A stretch of 40,560 nt of DNA, taken from positions 1 to 40,560 of the forward strand of contig JAEEXN010000018.1 in the NCBI GenBank assembly GCA_016291595.1, in the 5' to 3' direction. Positions within the stretch are counted from its first letter, which is position 1; each line of letters opens with the position of its first letter. The DNA is from Prevotella sp. (GTDB lineage Bacteria; Bacteroidota; Bacteroidia; Bacteroidales; Bacteroidaceae). The position numbers and the translations under genes were made by a program. Below are positions 1 to 8,302 of the stretch, piece after piece. A model generated the notes under the pieces. That model saw nothing but the letters and a program-made list of their open reading frames with translations. It was not told the origin of the DNA and ran no database searches.

Positions 1-75
1 GATGAAGATGGCGCGACGGGCTTGGCAATAGGTGATGGTCTGGATGCGACTCGTGAGCAAACGAGAGCGTCGGCT

Positions 76-1746
76 CTAGATGGTGCGCGTGGCCATTACT
101 GCCGGCACATTGCATCCGAAGCCCATAATGAGGGGAATGAACGACTTGCCGTGCAGTCCCATCTTGTGCATCAGCTTGTCCATGATGAACGCCGCGCGGG
201 CCATGTAGCCCGAGTCTTCCATCAGCGAGATGAAAGCGTAGAGGATGAGAATCTGCGGCAGGAACACGATAACGGCTCCCACGCCTCCGATGATGCCGTC
301 GACAATCATGTCGCGCAACGGGCCCTCGGGCATGGTGGTGCTGACCAGACTGCCCAGCCACGCCACACCGTTTTCTATCCATTCCATCGGGTATTCACCC
401 AGTTTGAAGGTTGCCTCGAACATGATGAAGAGCAGCAGAATGAATATGGGGAAACCCAGCCAGCGGTTGGTGATGAGCTTGTCGAGCAGGTGGGTCATCT
501 TATAAGTGTCCTCGGTCTGGCCTACCTCATAGCCGGCCTCCTGAAGGGCGCCGTGGATGAACCCGTATTTCGCGTCCATGATGGCGGTCTCGGAGTCCAC
601 TTTCTTCTCCTCCATGATGCGCTGTGCGGCATGGTCGCGGGCTCTGATGATTTTGTCCTGATAGGGGAGTGTCTTGATGAATTTCTCGGCGTCGCGGTCG
701 TTCTCCAGCATCTTGATGGCCAGGTAGCGGGTGGAGTAGCGGTGGCGCACACTCTCGTCGGCCTTCAGCTTTTCCTGAATGCGCGCAATGCCGTGCTCAA
801 TCTCATGGCCGTGGTTGATGTGGATATGGCGGAAGCTGGGCAGGTCGCCCTCGCGGCTCTCGTAAACCTGAATGATGGTGTGGAACAGCTGGTCGACACC
901 ACGCCCGCTCTTGAAGACCGTAGGAACCATGGGAACACCGAACAGCTCGCCCAGTTTGTTGTAGTTAATCTTGTCGCCTCGTTTCTCGGTCTCGTCGTAC
1001 ATGTTCAAGGCGCATACCATACGCAAGTGCATGTCGATGAGCTGAGTGGTCAGATAGAGGTTGCGCTCAAGATTGGAGGTGTCGATGACGTTGATAATCA
1101 CGTCGGGCGTATTCTCGATAATCTGCTTGCGCACATAGAGCTCTTCGGGCGAATAGGCTGAGAGCGAGTAGGTGCCGGGCAGGTCGACCAGATTGAAGTG
1201 GTAACCCTCGAAGTCGGCGTGGCCCTCCTTGGCGTCTACCGTAACACCGGAATAGTTGCCCACACGCTCGTGGGCTCCGCTGGCAAAGTTGAACAGGGAT
1301 GTCTTTCCGCAATTCGGATTGCCCACCAAAGCCACATTGATGGTCTTGTGGCGCTTCTCGGCCTCGGCATGCAAGTGCCTGACCGACATGGGCTGCTCGT
1401 CGTCTGCGGGCGAGTCTACATAGATGGAGCCCTCCGAACGCCCTGCATCCGTATTGCCAGCCGGGTTGCCGCCGTCAGAGTTCTCACCGGCTGCAGCGGC
1501 CTGCGCTGCCTGGGCAGCCTCCGTATCCGACACCACCTCAATCATCTTTGCCTCGTCGTGACGCAAAGAAATCTCATAACCCATGATTTTGTATTTCACG
1601 GGGTCTTGTAAAGGTGCGTTTAGCAGTACTTCTATCTCCTTGCCATGAATGAAACCCATCTCAACGATGCGTTTCCGGAATCCTCCATGGCCCATGACCT
1701 TGACGATAACACCTTTTTCGCCGGTTTTCAAGTCCGATAGTCTCAT
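76..1746 (-). CDS. feoB: FeoA-FeoB fusion ferrous iron transporter, interrupted at the window edge
   Basis: This is a GTP-dependent ferrous iron importer of the inner membrane. Residues 1-72 are a FeoA (SH3-like) domain, followed by a low-complexity Ala/Gly/Ser linker (about 73-120). The FeoB G domain shows G1 GNPNCGKTS (142-150), G3 DLPG (188-191) and G4 NMYD (248-251), then the helical domain and the first membrane segments from about residue 430 ([15 protein letters not shown]). FeoA-FeoB fusions are usual in Bacteroidetes. The frame ends at TAG (76-78) straight after the conserved [15 protein letters not shown], where FeoB proteins normally continue with ESRR and roughly 270 more residues. 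The same frame resumes as SRRSRLLT, so homology continues past the stop; either the gene is broken or the sequence near base 1 is wrong. A TATCTTTG box lies just upstream. Family call is secure; intactness is not. Confidence 0.9.
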   Translation of the reverse strand: MRLSDLKTGEKGVIVKVMGHGGFRKRIVEMGFIHGKEIEVLLNAPLQDPVKYKIMGYEISLRHDEAKMIEVVSDTEAAQAAQAAAAGENSDGGNPAGNTDAGRSEGSIYVDSPADDEQPMSVRHLHAEAEKRHKTINVALVGNPNCGKTSLFNFASGAHERVGNYSGVTVDAKEGHADFEGYHFNLVDLPGTYSLSAYSPEELYVRKQIIENTPDVIINVIDTSNLERNLYLTTQLIDMHLRMVCALNMYDETEKRGDKINYNKLGELFGVPMVPTVFKSGRGVDQLFHTIIQVYESREGDLPSFRHIHINHGHEIEHGIARIQEKLKADESVRHRYSTRYLAIKMLENDRDAEKFIKTLPYQDKIIRARDHAAQRIMEEKKVDSETAIMDAKYGFIHGALQEAGYEVGQTEDTYKMTHLLDKLITNRWLGFPIFILLLFIMFEATFKLGEYPMEWIENGVAWLGSLVSTTMPEGPLRDMIVDGIIGGVGAVIVFLPQILILYAFISLMEDSGYMARAAFIMDKLMHKMGLHGKSFIPLIMGFGCNVPAVMATRTI

Positions 1747-1775
1747 GATTCTGTTTTTATTTGCCTTAGGAATGG

Positions 1776-1783
1776 CAAAGATA
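1776..1783 (-). promoter_or_regulatory. -7 promoter box for feoAB
   Basis: On the minus strand this reads TATCTTTG, a full match to the Bacteroidetes TAnnTTTG element, about 30 bases ahead of the feoAB start. I see no TTTG at the usual 19-21 base spacing. No Fur-type operator was recognised. Confidence 0.6.
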
Positions 1784-1861
1784 CGAAAAAAATCCGTTTT
1801 ATTAGATTACAAATGGGTGTTTTTAATGAAAATACCTACAAATGAGTAGGGAGCGGCTCGT

Positions 1862-2497
1862 TTACTCCCTCAAAGAGAAGCGGAACTGATGGTCTTTGAG
1901 CTCCCACGTGGCCAAATCGTAGCGTATGAGGCGTGCCAGCAGGACGATGGCCTGGTGGCGCGGAACGTGTGCCCTTCGGACGATTTGGTTGAGTGTCTGC
2001 AAGCGTTGTTGCCCCATGGCTTCCATCATCTTTTTCCCTGCCTCGTTGATGGTCATGAGTGTACCTTGTTGGGAGCGCTGCTCACGCCAGATGGCCAGAT
2101 GCACGGGTGAGGCTACGATATTCTCGTCATGGATGCGTATGTAGGCTCTTTTCAGGCCTTTCTCGTCGAATGCGCAAACGGGCTTTTTCTCGGATGGCGG
2201 AACCGTGGCTATAACGAGTGTGCGGCCCTCAACGTGGTAAGTGTCGAATTTGATGGAGGCGGAAGGCTCGCAATACTTGTAGGCAGCCGCGTGCATCATG
2301 AAGATCTCTTCCTCGGAGCGCACGCCAGAGATGACCCCGTCGTCGCGTACTCCTATGAGCAGCCGCCCTCCGTCGGTATTGGCAAATGCCGATACCGATT
2401 TGGCTAACTTGTGAGCATCAGCCACTTTGTACTTAAAGTCCTGCTGCTGGTGCTCGCCTTGTCCGATGAGCTGTTGAATGTATTTTTTCTCGTTCAC
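1862..2497 (-). CDS. AlbA_2 (Schlafen-type) putative DNA-binding / ATP-binding protein
   Basis: The N-terminal half matches the AlbA_2 domain family: an E-x4-DFK strand (E15, D20-K22), AFANTDGG (37-44) and the IGVRDDG turn (48-54), followed by EEEI and a HVEGRTLVIATVPPS strand. The last 70 residues (after about 140) look like a helical, winged-helix-type tail (VRRAHVPRHQAIVLLARLIRYDLATWE). Proteins of this group are annotated as ATP-binding or transcriptional regulators; most have no tested function, and at 211 aa this is a short one without the C-terminal HATPase-like part of many relatives. The start is GTG. It is a single gene with its own TACATTTG box about 40 bases upstream, at the edge of a tandem repeat. 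It could be a regulator or a stray defence-type gene; the sequence does not decide. Confidence 0.75.
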   Translation of the reverse strand: MNEKKYIQQLIGQGEHQQQDFKYKVADAHKLAKSVSAFANTDGGRLLIGVRDDGVISGVRSEEEIFMMHAAAYKYCEPSASIKFDTYHVEGRTLVIATVPPSEKKPVCAFDEKGLKRAYIRIHDENIVASPVHLAIWREQRSQQGTLMTINEAGKKMMEAMGQQRLQTLNQIVRRAHVPRHQAIVLLARLIRYDLATWELKDHQFRFSLRE

Positions 2498-2539
2498 TTG
2501 CGTAAAGAGTCTTCAGGATACTTTGGTTTGTCCGACTGC

Positions 2540-2547
2540 AAATGTAC
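2540..2547 (-). promoter_or_regulatory. -7 promoter box for the AlbA_2 gene
   Basis: Minus strand TACATTTG, a TAnnTTTG match. The region where the -33 element would lie falls inside the 20-base tandem duplication that starts at 2553, so the duplication may alter promoter spacing. Confidence 0.5.
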
Positions 2548-2552
2548 ACATT

Positions 2553-2592
2553 AATTTTGAGAAATACCGCCGAATTTTGAGAAATACCGCCG
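2553..2592. repeat. perfect 20-base tandem duplication
   Basis: AATTTTGAGAAATACCGCCG occurs twice with no mismatch and no spacer (2553-2572, 2573-2592). It sits between the promoter box of the AlbA_2 gene and the degenerate repeats to its right. Confidence 0.95.
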
Positions 2593-2631
2593 GATAGCTG
2601 GAATAAATCCATCAGAATGATGACATTCTTT

Positions 2632-2760
2632 GCCAACAGGCTATGGAAACTATTTATGACGGAGGTCCTTAGCTGACATATTTGTGGCGGAGGTTCATCG
2701 CCAACATATTTATGACAGAAATCCATCGCCAACAGGCTATGGAAACTATTTGTGGCGGAG
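2632..2760. repeat. degenerate direct repeats, about 30 bases each
   Basis: A 33-base unit beginning GCCAACAGGCTATGGAAACT occurs at 2632-2664 and again at 2728-2760 with two differences. Two shorter, more diverged copies lie between them (about 2672-2697 and 2698-2727), sharing the core TATTT(A/G)TG(A/G)C and CATCGCCAAC. The array fills most of the 329-base gap between the two neighbouring genes and stops just before the TTTG element of the next promoter. No convincing reading frame covers it. Confidence 0.85.
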
Positions 2761-2761
2761 A

Positions 2762-2793
2762 TTTGGTGTTTTGGAAAAATAAGCTTATCTTTG
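2762..2793 (+). promoter_or_regulatory. promoter of the hydrolase / FAD-dehydrogenase pair
   Basis: TTTG (2762-2765), a spacer of 20 bases, then TATCTTTG (2786-2793): a complete Bacteroidetes-type housekeeping promoter. The expected transcript would have a leader of about 30 bases before the ATG at 2827. Confidence 0.8.
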
Positions 2794-2826
2794 CGGCAAT
2801 AATATGAACGAACAAACTACCGATAG

Positions 2827-3981
2827 ATGATGAAAAGACCCTTGATGTCGTTGTTGTGTATGGCCTTGTTATGGGTGTGCATACCCCTGTACGCCCAGGA
2901 TCAATGGGGACATGAGTACAGAAACGATATTCCTGTTTATATTGACAGTATTCAGGCGGAACTGACGTATCCGCTCGCATGGGGTAAAAGTGGAATTAAA
3001 AACTTCAAGAAGTGGAAGAAGACGGCGCGGGCCAAGGTGTTCGAGTGCATGATGGCCCCACCGCCAAAGGCCTCGTCTTACGATATGAAAGTGCTGGCGG
3101 AGGAGCAACGCGATGGATATAAGGCTCGGAAGATTGAGTTCTCGTTGAGCCGCTGGTATAGGGTGAAGGCGTACCTGCTAATCCCTGATGGCGTGGGTCC
3201 ATTCCCGACAGTCAACCTCCTCCACGATCATGGTGCCCATTTGTCTATTGGCAAGGAGAAGATGATCAGGCCTTTCGCCGTAGAAAAGAGTGTGGTAGAC
3301 GATGCTGACGCGTGGGTGAAAAACCTTTATGGAAACCAGTATGTAGGCGATTATCTGGCCAAGCACGGTTTCGCGGTTTTCTCCATCGACGCACCGTTAT
3401 GGGGTGAGCGTGGACGGAAGGAGGGTGTAGACCGCAACCGCTACGACATCATTGCCGGCAACATGATGATGCTGGGACGCGACCTGAGCGCTTTCATGAC
3501 CTACGACGACATAGCCTCGACGGAGTTTCTGGCTACCTTGCCTGAGGTGGACAGTAACCGCATCGGGTGTGCGGGCTGTTCCATGGGTGGCTATCGTGCG
3601 TGGATGCTGGCCGCATTGAGCGATAAGATAAAGGCTGGCGCTTGCATATGCTGGATGGGCTCAACCTTTGCGCAACTCTCTAATCACTACGGGCGGAAAG
3701 AGAACGGGGGCTTCGCCAACTGTATCCCCGCCCTCCGACAGTATTTGGATTATCCTCACATAGCCTCGCTGGCATGCCCCAAAGCCATGCTGTTCGTCTC
3801 GGGAAAGCAAGACCGTCTTTTCCCCATTCCTGGTGTGGAGGCCGCATACGAGGTCATGCATCAGGTGTGGAACAGCCAGGGGGCTGGGGAGAAGCTGAAG
3901 ACCAGTATTCTGAAACAGCCCCATGAGTGTAACTTGCAGAATCAGAAAGAAATACTAGATTTCATGAAATCAAATCTATGA
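2827..3981 (+). CDS. secreted alpha/beta hydrolase (dienelactone hydrolase / acetyl-esterase-like)
   Basis: The first 23 residues form a Sec signal peptide (MMKRPL, hydrophobic core, LYA before QDQW), so the protein is probably periplasmic. The alpha/beta hydrolase core has the HDHGAH segment (133-138) near the oxyanion position, the nucleophile elbow GCSMGG with Ser252, an acid at Asp329 (SGKQDR) and His366 (QPHE). The layout resembles the large dienelactone hydrolase / Abhydrolase_7 group that Bacteroidetes use as carbohydrate or peptide esterases; the substrate cannot be told from sequence. The TGA stop overlaps the ATG of the next gene (ATGA at 3978-3981), so the two are probably translationally coupled. 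Confidence 0.8.
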   Translation: MMKRPLMSLLCMALLWVCIPLYAQDQWGHEYRNDIPVYIDSIQAELTYPLAWGKSGIKNFKKWKKTARAKVFECMMAPPPKASSYDMKVLAEEQRDGYKARKIEFSLSRWYRVKAYLLIPDGVGPFPTVNLLHDHGAHLSIGKEKMIRPFAVEKSVVDDADAWVKNLYGNQYVGDYLAKHGFAVFSIDAPLWGERGRKEGVDRNRYDIIAGNMMMLGRDLSAFMTYDDIASTEFLATLPEVDSNRIGCAGCSMGGYRAWMLAALSDKIKAGACICWMGSTFAQLSNHYGRKENGGFANCIPALRQYLDYPHIASLACPKAMLFVSGKQDRLFPIPGVEAAYEVMHQVWNSQGAGEKLKTSILKQPHECNLQNQKEILDFMKSNL

Positions 3982-5588
3982 TACAAGAATTCCAATTGCG
4001 TGTTCTGCCACAACAGGCAGCCACAGAGAGTTTTCTGAAAACATACGTGGCTAACGAGAAGGGTATTGATGCCAGGAGTATCACGCATATCCGCATCCTC
4101 AAGCGTAGTATTGATGCCCGGCAGCGTACGATTTTTGTAAACCTGAAAGTCCGCGTATACGTCAATGAACAGCCCACCGACGAGGCGTATACTCCTACTG
4201 TCTACCAAGATGTCTCTGATGCCCGTGAGGTTATCGTGGTAGGAGCCGGTCCCGGTGGCTTGTTTGCCGCTCTGAAACTCATAGAATTAGGGTTAAAGCC
4301 CTTGGTGTTGGAACGTGGTAAGGATGTGCATGAACGCAAGAAAGACCTCTCGAACATTACGAAAACGCAACGTGTAGACCCTGAGAGTAACTATTGTTTT
4401 GGTGAAGGTGGGGCAGGTGCCTATTCCGATGGAAAACTCTATACCCGTAGCAAGAAAAGAGGGTCGGTGGAGAAAATCCTGAATGTGTTCTGCCAGCATG
4501 GTGCGTCAACGAGTATCTTGTCGGACGCCCATCCGCACATCGGCACAGACAAGTTGCCGCGCGTGATAGAGAATATGCGGAATACCATCCTTCGATGTGG
4601 TGGCGAGGTTCATTTCCAGACAAAGATGCTACGCCTCATTACAAGTAGCCCGGCTTCTGGAATTGAGGAAGGAAGAAAGATTATCGGTGTAGAGGCTGTC
4701 AAGACCGACCCGGTAACAGGCGAGAAACGAGAAGTGGAATTTACTGGTCCGGTCATCCTTGCAACTGGACATTCCGCACGGGACGTCTACCGCTATCTGC
4801 AGGAGGCAAGGATTGAGATAGAGGCCAAGGGTATTGCCGTAGGGGTGCGACTTGAACATCCCTCAATGCTCATAGACCAGATTCAATACCATAGGAAAGA
4901 AGGCAGGGGCAAGTACCTCCCTGCAGCCGAATATAGCTTTGTAACGCAAGTTGACGGCCGCGGTGTGTATTCTTTCTGCATGTGCCCAGGTGGTTTTGTT
5001 ATTCCTGCGGCTACAGACAAAGAGCAGATTGTCGTCAACGGAATGAGTCCAAGTAACCGTGGTACGCAATGGAGCAACAGTGGTATGGTGGTGGAGTTAC
5101 GTCCTGAAGACATTGCTGGTGACAGCCCGTTGAAAGTCATGCATTTTCAGGAAGAACTGGAACGAAATTGCTGGCAGCAGGGTAATATGCGCCAAACTGC
5201 TCCGGCTCAGCGCATGGCTGACTTCGTAAACAACAAGTTAAGTTACGATTTGCCCAAGAGCTCCTATGCGCCTGGACTGATATCGAGCCCGTTGCATTTC
5301 TGGCTGCCGTCTATGATTGGCTCACGGCTTCAACAGGGTTTTAAGAAGTTTGGGCAGATGAGCCATGGATTCCTTACCAATGAGGCTGTTCTCATAGCAA
5401 CTGAAACACGTACATCATCTCCGGTTAGGATTGTCCGCAACCCCGAGACCCTCCAGCATTTGACAGTCAGAGGCTTGTTCCCATGTGGGGAAGGTGCTGG
5501 TTATGCTGGTGGCATAGTATCCGCCGGAGTAGATGGAGAACGTTGTGCTGAAATGGCCTATTCGTATCTCATCGACTTTGCCGGTTGA
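3978..5588 (+). CDS. NAD(P)/FAD-dependent dehydrogenase (COG2509 type)
   Basis: A 536 aa flavoprotein. After an N-terminal domain of about 80 residues (LRVLPQQAA, repeated basic strands) comes the dinucleotide fold with VIVVGAGPGGLFAAL (GxGxxG at 89-94) and the LERG end of the second strand. The middle holds CFGEGGAGAYSDGKLYTR, and the C terminus holds FPCGEGAGYAGGIVSAGVDG, the second FAD-contacting motif. These are hallmarks of the uncharacterised FAD-dependent dehydrogenase family found across Bacteroidetes and Firmicutes. The enzyme should be cytosolic; substrate unknown. Its last 31 bases overlap, in antisense, the 3' end of the LolC/E-type gene. Confidence 0.85.
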   Translation: MIQEFQLRVLPQQAATESFLKTYVANEKGIDARSITHIRILKRSIDARQRTIFVNLKVRVYVNEQPTDEAYTPTVYQDVSDAREVIVVGAGPGGLFAALKLIELGLKPLVLERGKDVHERKKDLSNITKTQRVDPESNYCFGEGGAGAYSDGKLYTRSKKRGSVEKILNVFCQHGASTSILSDAHPHIGTDKLPRVIENMRNTILRCGGEVHFQTKMLRLITSSPASGIEEGRKIIGVEAVKTDPVTGEKREVEFTGPVILATGHSARDVYRYLQEARIEIEAKGIAVGVRLEHPSMLIDQIQYHRKEGRGKYLPAAEYSFVTQVDGRGVYSFCMCPGGFVIPAATDKEQIVVNGMSPSNRGTQWSNSGMVVELRPEDIAGDSPLKVMHFQEELERNCWQQGNMRQTAPAQRMADFVNNKLSYDLPKSSYAPGLISSPLHFWLPSMIGSRLQQGFKKFGQMSHGFLTNEAVLIATETRTSSPVRIVRNPETLQHLTVRGLFPCGEGAGYAGGIVSAGVDGERCAEMAYSYLIDFAG

Positions 5589-6805
5589 ATGTGGGATATT
5601 AAATAGCTGGGGGCAATCAGCACAAACACGCTGATGGCCAAAGTGGCAATGTTGATAAGAATGATGAGCGGAATGTTCAATTCTACTGGAACGGTGCTGA
5701 CATAATAGGTAGTTGGGTCGAGTTTGATGAGTCCTGTCACGCGTTGCAGGAGTATGATGCCAATACCCAATAAATTGCCGATAATCATGCCTTTACCGAT
5801 AATGAAGACGGCAAACCACAAGAAAGTGTGACGAATGGTTGTGTTGGTGGCTCCTATCGCTTTCAGGACACCAATCATATTGGTGCGTTCCAGTATGATA
5901 ATCAACAATCCTGAGATCATGGTGAATCCCGCTACGCAAACCATAAGCCCAAGGATTATCCATACGTTCAAGTCAAGTAAGTCTAACCATGAGAAAATCG
6001 AGGGGTAGGAGTTCTTGATGGTGCTCGACGAGAACGTTGCCCCATAATTGTCGGTAGCGCGGTTTACATGCTCGACCATATATTTAGCAGTTTCATTCAA
6101 CTGCTTGAAATCCTTGACGGTAATCTCCACACCAGAGCATTGATCTGGTTTCCATCCGTTCAGTTTGACCGAGGTGTATAAATCGGTATATACAATGATC
6201 TTATCGAACATGGCAAGGTTCGTCTGGTATATCCCGGCTATCTTAAAACGGCGTGCCCTTACATTATTGTTGTCGAAAAAATAAGAGAAAATACGGTCAC
6301 CCGTCTTCAAGCCTAACAGGGTAGCCATTTGTTGTGAAATGACAATCTGATTGCTGCTTTTTTCAGCACTAAAATGTGGGAAATACCCTTCCTTCATATT
6401 CTTAACAATGAAGGTGGTATCGAATTGCTCGTCCACGCCCTTGAACATAACCCCAAGAAAATCAGAGTCGGTCTTTAGTATGCCTTGTTTCATGGCATAG
6501 CGTTGGATATGCTCAACTGCTGGAGCTTTTTTAATCACCTCAAGGATAGAGTCTGTAAAAGCTATGGGTACCTCCTCGTTGCCATGGAGGGTCATAAACT
6601 CGGCCACTGTCAAATGACTTCCGAACCCCACAACCTTGTCGCGGATGGTATGCTTGAACCCTAACACCACACACACCGACACAATCATCACCGCTAGTCC
6701 GATAGCAACTCCAGTCATTGCTATGCGGATAGCTGGGCGTGATACTTTCTGCTCACTCTCTTGATTGCCGTATATCCGGCGTGCTATGAATAATGGAAAA
6801 TTCAA
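5558..6805 (-). CDS. ABC transporter permease, LolC/LolE (FtsX) family
   Basis: A 415 aa inner-membrane permease of the MacB/FtsX fold: one transmembrane helix near the N terminus (about 29-50, IAMTGVAIGLAVMIVSVCVVLGF), a large periplasmic domain (about 55-270), and three helices at the C terminus. LolC/E-type permeases with an ATPase partner release lipoproteins from the inner membrane towards the outer membrane. No ATPase gene is adjacent, so the partner must be encoded elsewhere. The start is TTG (minus strand, 6805-6803), chosen because MNFPLFIARRIYG matches how the family begins and no ATG fits nearby. It follows the aminotransferase gene by 63 bases and may share its transcript. Confidence 0.85.
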   Translation of the reverse strand: MNFPLFIARRIYGNQESEQKVSRPAIRIAMTGVAIGLAVMIVSVCVVLGFKHTIRDKVVGFGSHLTVAEFMTLHGNEEVPIAFTDSILEVIKKAPAVEHIQRYAMKQGILKTDSDFLGVMFKGVDEQFDTTFIVKNMKEGYFPHFSAEKSSNQIVISQQMATLLGLKTGDRIFSYFFDNNNVRARRFKIAGIYQTNLAMFDKIIVYTDLYTSVKLNGWKPDQCSGVEITVKDFKQLNETAKYMVEHVNRATDNYGATFSSSTIKNSYPSIFSWLDLLDLNVWIILGLMVCVAGFTMISGLLIIILERTNMIGVLKAIGATNTTIRHTFLWFAVFIIGKGMIIGNLLGIGIILLQRVTGLIKLDPTTYYVSTVPVELNIPLIILINIATLAISVFVLIAPSYLISHIQPAKSMRYE

Positions 6806-6806
6806 A

Positions 6807-6854
6807 ACTTCTAACTCCTAAATATGAAGTGAGCTAACTTCTAAAAACTTCTAA
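6807..6854. repeat. three copies of the octamer ACTTCTAA
   Basis: ACTTCTAA occurs at 6807-6814, 6837-6844 and 6847-6854 in the 63-base gap between the aminotransferase and the LolC/E-type gene. The same octamer recurs inside the 21-base tandem repeat near 17.86 kb. Confidence 0.7.
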
Positions 6855-6868
6855 TCATGAATTACAGA

Positions 6869-8077
6869 CTATGAATTGGATAAGTCTCTCCCGGGATACT
6901 CCTCTAAGGCTTTTCTCAAGATAAAGAGGGCTCGTTCCAGATCTTCCTTTTTCAAAACGTATGCAATACGCACCTCATTGATGCCAGCTCCAGGAGTAGT
7001 ATAAAATCCGCTTGCAGGGGCCATCATAACCGTCTCTCCCTCATAGTTGAAACTCTCCAGACACCAACGGCAAAACTTCTCACTGTCATCTACAGGCAAC
7101 TTGGCTACTGTATAGAAAGCTCCCATGGGTATCGGAGAGTATACTCCGGGAATGCGGTTTAGACCGTCTATCAGGCATTTACGCCGTTCAACATATTCGT
7201 CGTAAACTTCACGCATATATTCATCAGGCGTATCCAACGAAGCCTCTGCGGCAATTTGCCCGATGAGGGGGGGAGAGAGGCGTGCCTGACAGAACTTCAT
7301 AACTGCTTTGCGTATATCCTTGTTTTTTGTGATGAGCGCTCCAATACGTATACCACACTCAGAATAACGCTTTGAGACAGAGTCAATAAGTACCACATTC
7401 TGTTCAATTCCTTCCAAATGGCATGCTGAAATATACGGAGACCCCGTATAAATATACTCGCGGTAAACCTCATCGGAGAAAAGGTAAAGGTCATATTTCT
7501 TCACCAGGTCACGTATTTGGTTCATCTCGCGGCGTGTGTAAAGATAACCAGTGGGATTGTTGGGGTTGCAAATCAAAATAGCACGGGTACGGTCGTTGAT
7601 TAGTTCCTCAAATTTCTCAACCTTCGGAAGTGAGAAGCCCTCCTCAATTGTTGTTGTAATAGTCCTGATCTTTGCGCCAGCAGAAATAGCAAAAGCCATG
7701 TAGTTTGCATATGCCGGCTCAGGCACGATAATCTCATCACCAGGGTTCAGACAGCTCATAAACGCAAATAGCACAGCCTCGGAGCCGCCACAGGTGATAA
7801 TAATATCATCGGCAGTTACGTTAATATCGTACTTTCTATAGTAGTCTACCAGTTTTTCGCGATAGCTTAGGTACCCTTGGGAAGGTGAGTATTCCAGAAT
7901 AGTGCGATCCACTTGGCGTATGGCGTCAATGGCTACTTGAGGCGTGGGCAGATCGGGTTGTCCGATGTTTAGGTGGTACACCTTTGTCCCTCGCTTTTTA
8001 GCGGCAGCGGCAAGAGGAGCCAGTTTGCGAATGGGTGACTCGGGCATTTCGAGTCCGCGAATTGATATTTGAGGCAT
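6869..8077 (-). CDS. class I/II PLP-dependent aminotransferase
   Basis: A 402 aa fold-type I aminotransferase. Visible PLP-site residues: NPNNPTG (171-177), Asp202 and Tyr205 in SDEVYRE, the Schiff-base Lys236 in SVSKRYSECGIRIG, and Arg244 in the same block. The CGIRIG variant of the motif and the N-terminal RGLEMPESPIRKL are typical of the aspartate-aminotransferase-like group common in Bacteroidetes. The exact amino acid substrate is not determined. It ends in TAG, which shows that TAG is a normal stop in this genome. It has a good promoter upstream and is followed by the LolC/E-type gene. Confidence 0.88.
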   Translation of the reverse strand: MPQISIRGLEMPESPIRKLAPLAAAAKKRGTKVYHLNIGQPDLPTPQVAIDAIRQVDRTILEYSPSQGYLSYREKLVDYYRKYDINVTADDIIITCGGSEAVLFAFMSCLNPGDEIIVPEPAYANYMAFAISAGAKIRTITTTIEEGFSLPKVEKFEELINDRTRAILICNPNNPTGYLYTRREMNQIRDLVKKYDLYLFSDEVYREYIYTGSPYISACHLEGIEQNVVLIDSVSKRYSECGIRIGALITKNKDIRKAVMKFCQARLSPPLIGQIAAEASLDTPDEYMREVYDEYVERRKCLIDGLNRIPGVYSPIPMGAFYTVAKLPVDDSEKFCRWCLESFNYEGETVMMAPASGFYTTPGAGINEVRIAYVLKKEDLERALFILRKALEEYPGRDLSNS

Positions 8078-8106
8078 TCTTTATTCTTCTAGTTTATAAT
8101 TGGGCA

Positions 8107-8138
8107 CAAAGTTACAAATAAACGTGTGAAAAACCAAA
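8107..8138 (-). promoter_or_regulatory. promoter of the aminotransferase gene
   Basis: On the minus strand TTTG (8138-8135), a spacer of 20 bases, then TAACTTTG (8114-8107), about 30 bases before the ATG at 8077. The rest of the 225-base gap up to the methyltransferase gene (8139-8302) is AT-rich and shows no further feature. Confidence 0.8.
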
Positions 8139-8302
8139 TCTATTCTCACATTTTTAAATCCTCCTACATGCTCATGACTCTTAATCACCTTTTGTCAAAA
8201 GAAGGGGTGCGCATTAAATGAATTATTATTTTATTTGAAGAATTATCGTTTGAAAACTCATGTAAATAGAGAGAGATTATCCTTGAAAACTATAACAGAT
8301 TC

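Noticed and set aside
76..78. TAG read as a sense codon in feoB (genetic code change).
   Set aside because: Other genes in the window, such as the aminotransferase (TAG at 6871-6869), end normally at TAG, and the bases beyond the feoB stop also have decayed motifs, so recoding is not needed.
22..1161. A 379-codon open frame on the plus strand opposite feoAB.
   Set aside because: It mirrors a GC-rich true gene, is rich in His, Asp, Val and Glu in the way antisense frames are, and matches no family I know.
2553..2760. Possible CRISPR array.
   Set aside because: Units are adjacent or degenerate with no regular unique spacers, and no cas genes are present. The same holds for the 21-base repeat at 17847-17909.
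2433..2980. Minus-strand frames of about 100 codons running through the repeats at 2.5-2.9 kb.
   Set aside because: They cross the promoters of both neighbours and consist largely of repeat sequence; no start context or domain is visible.
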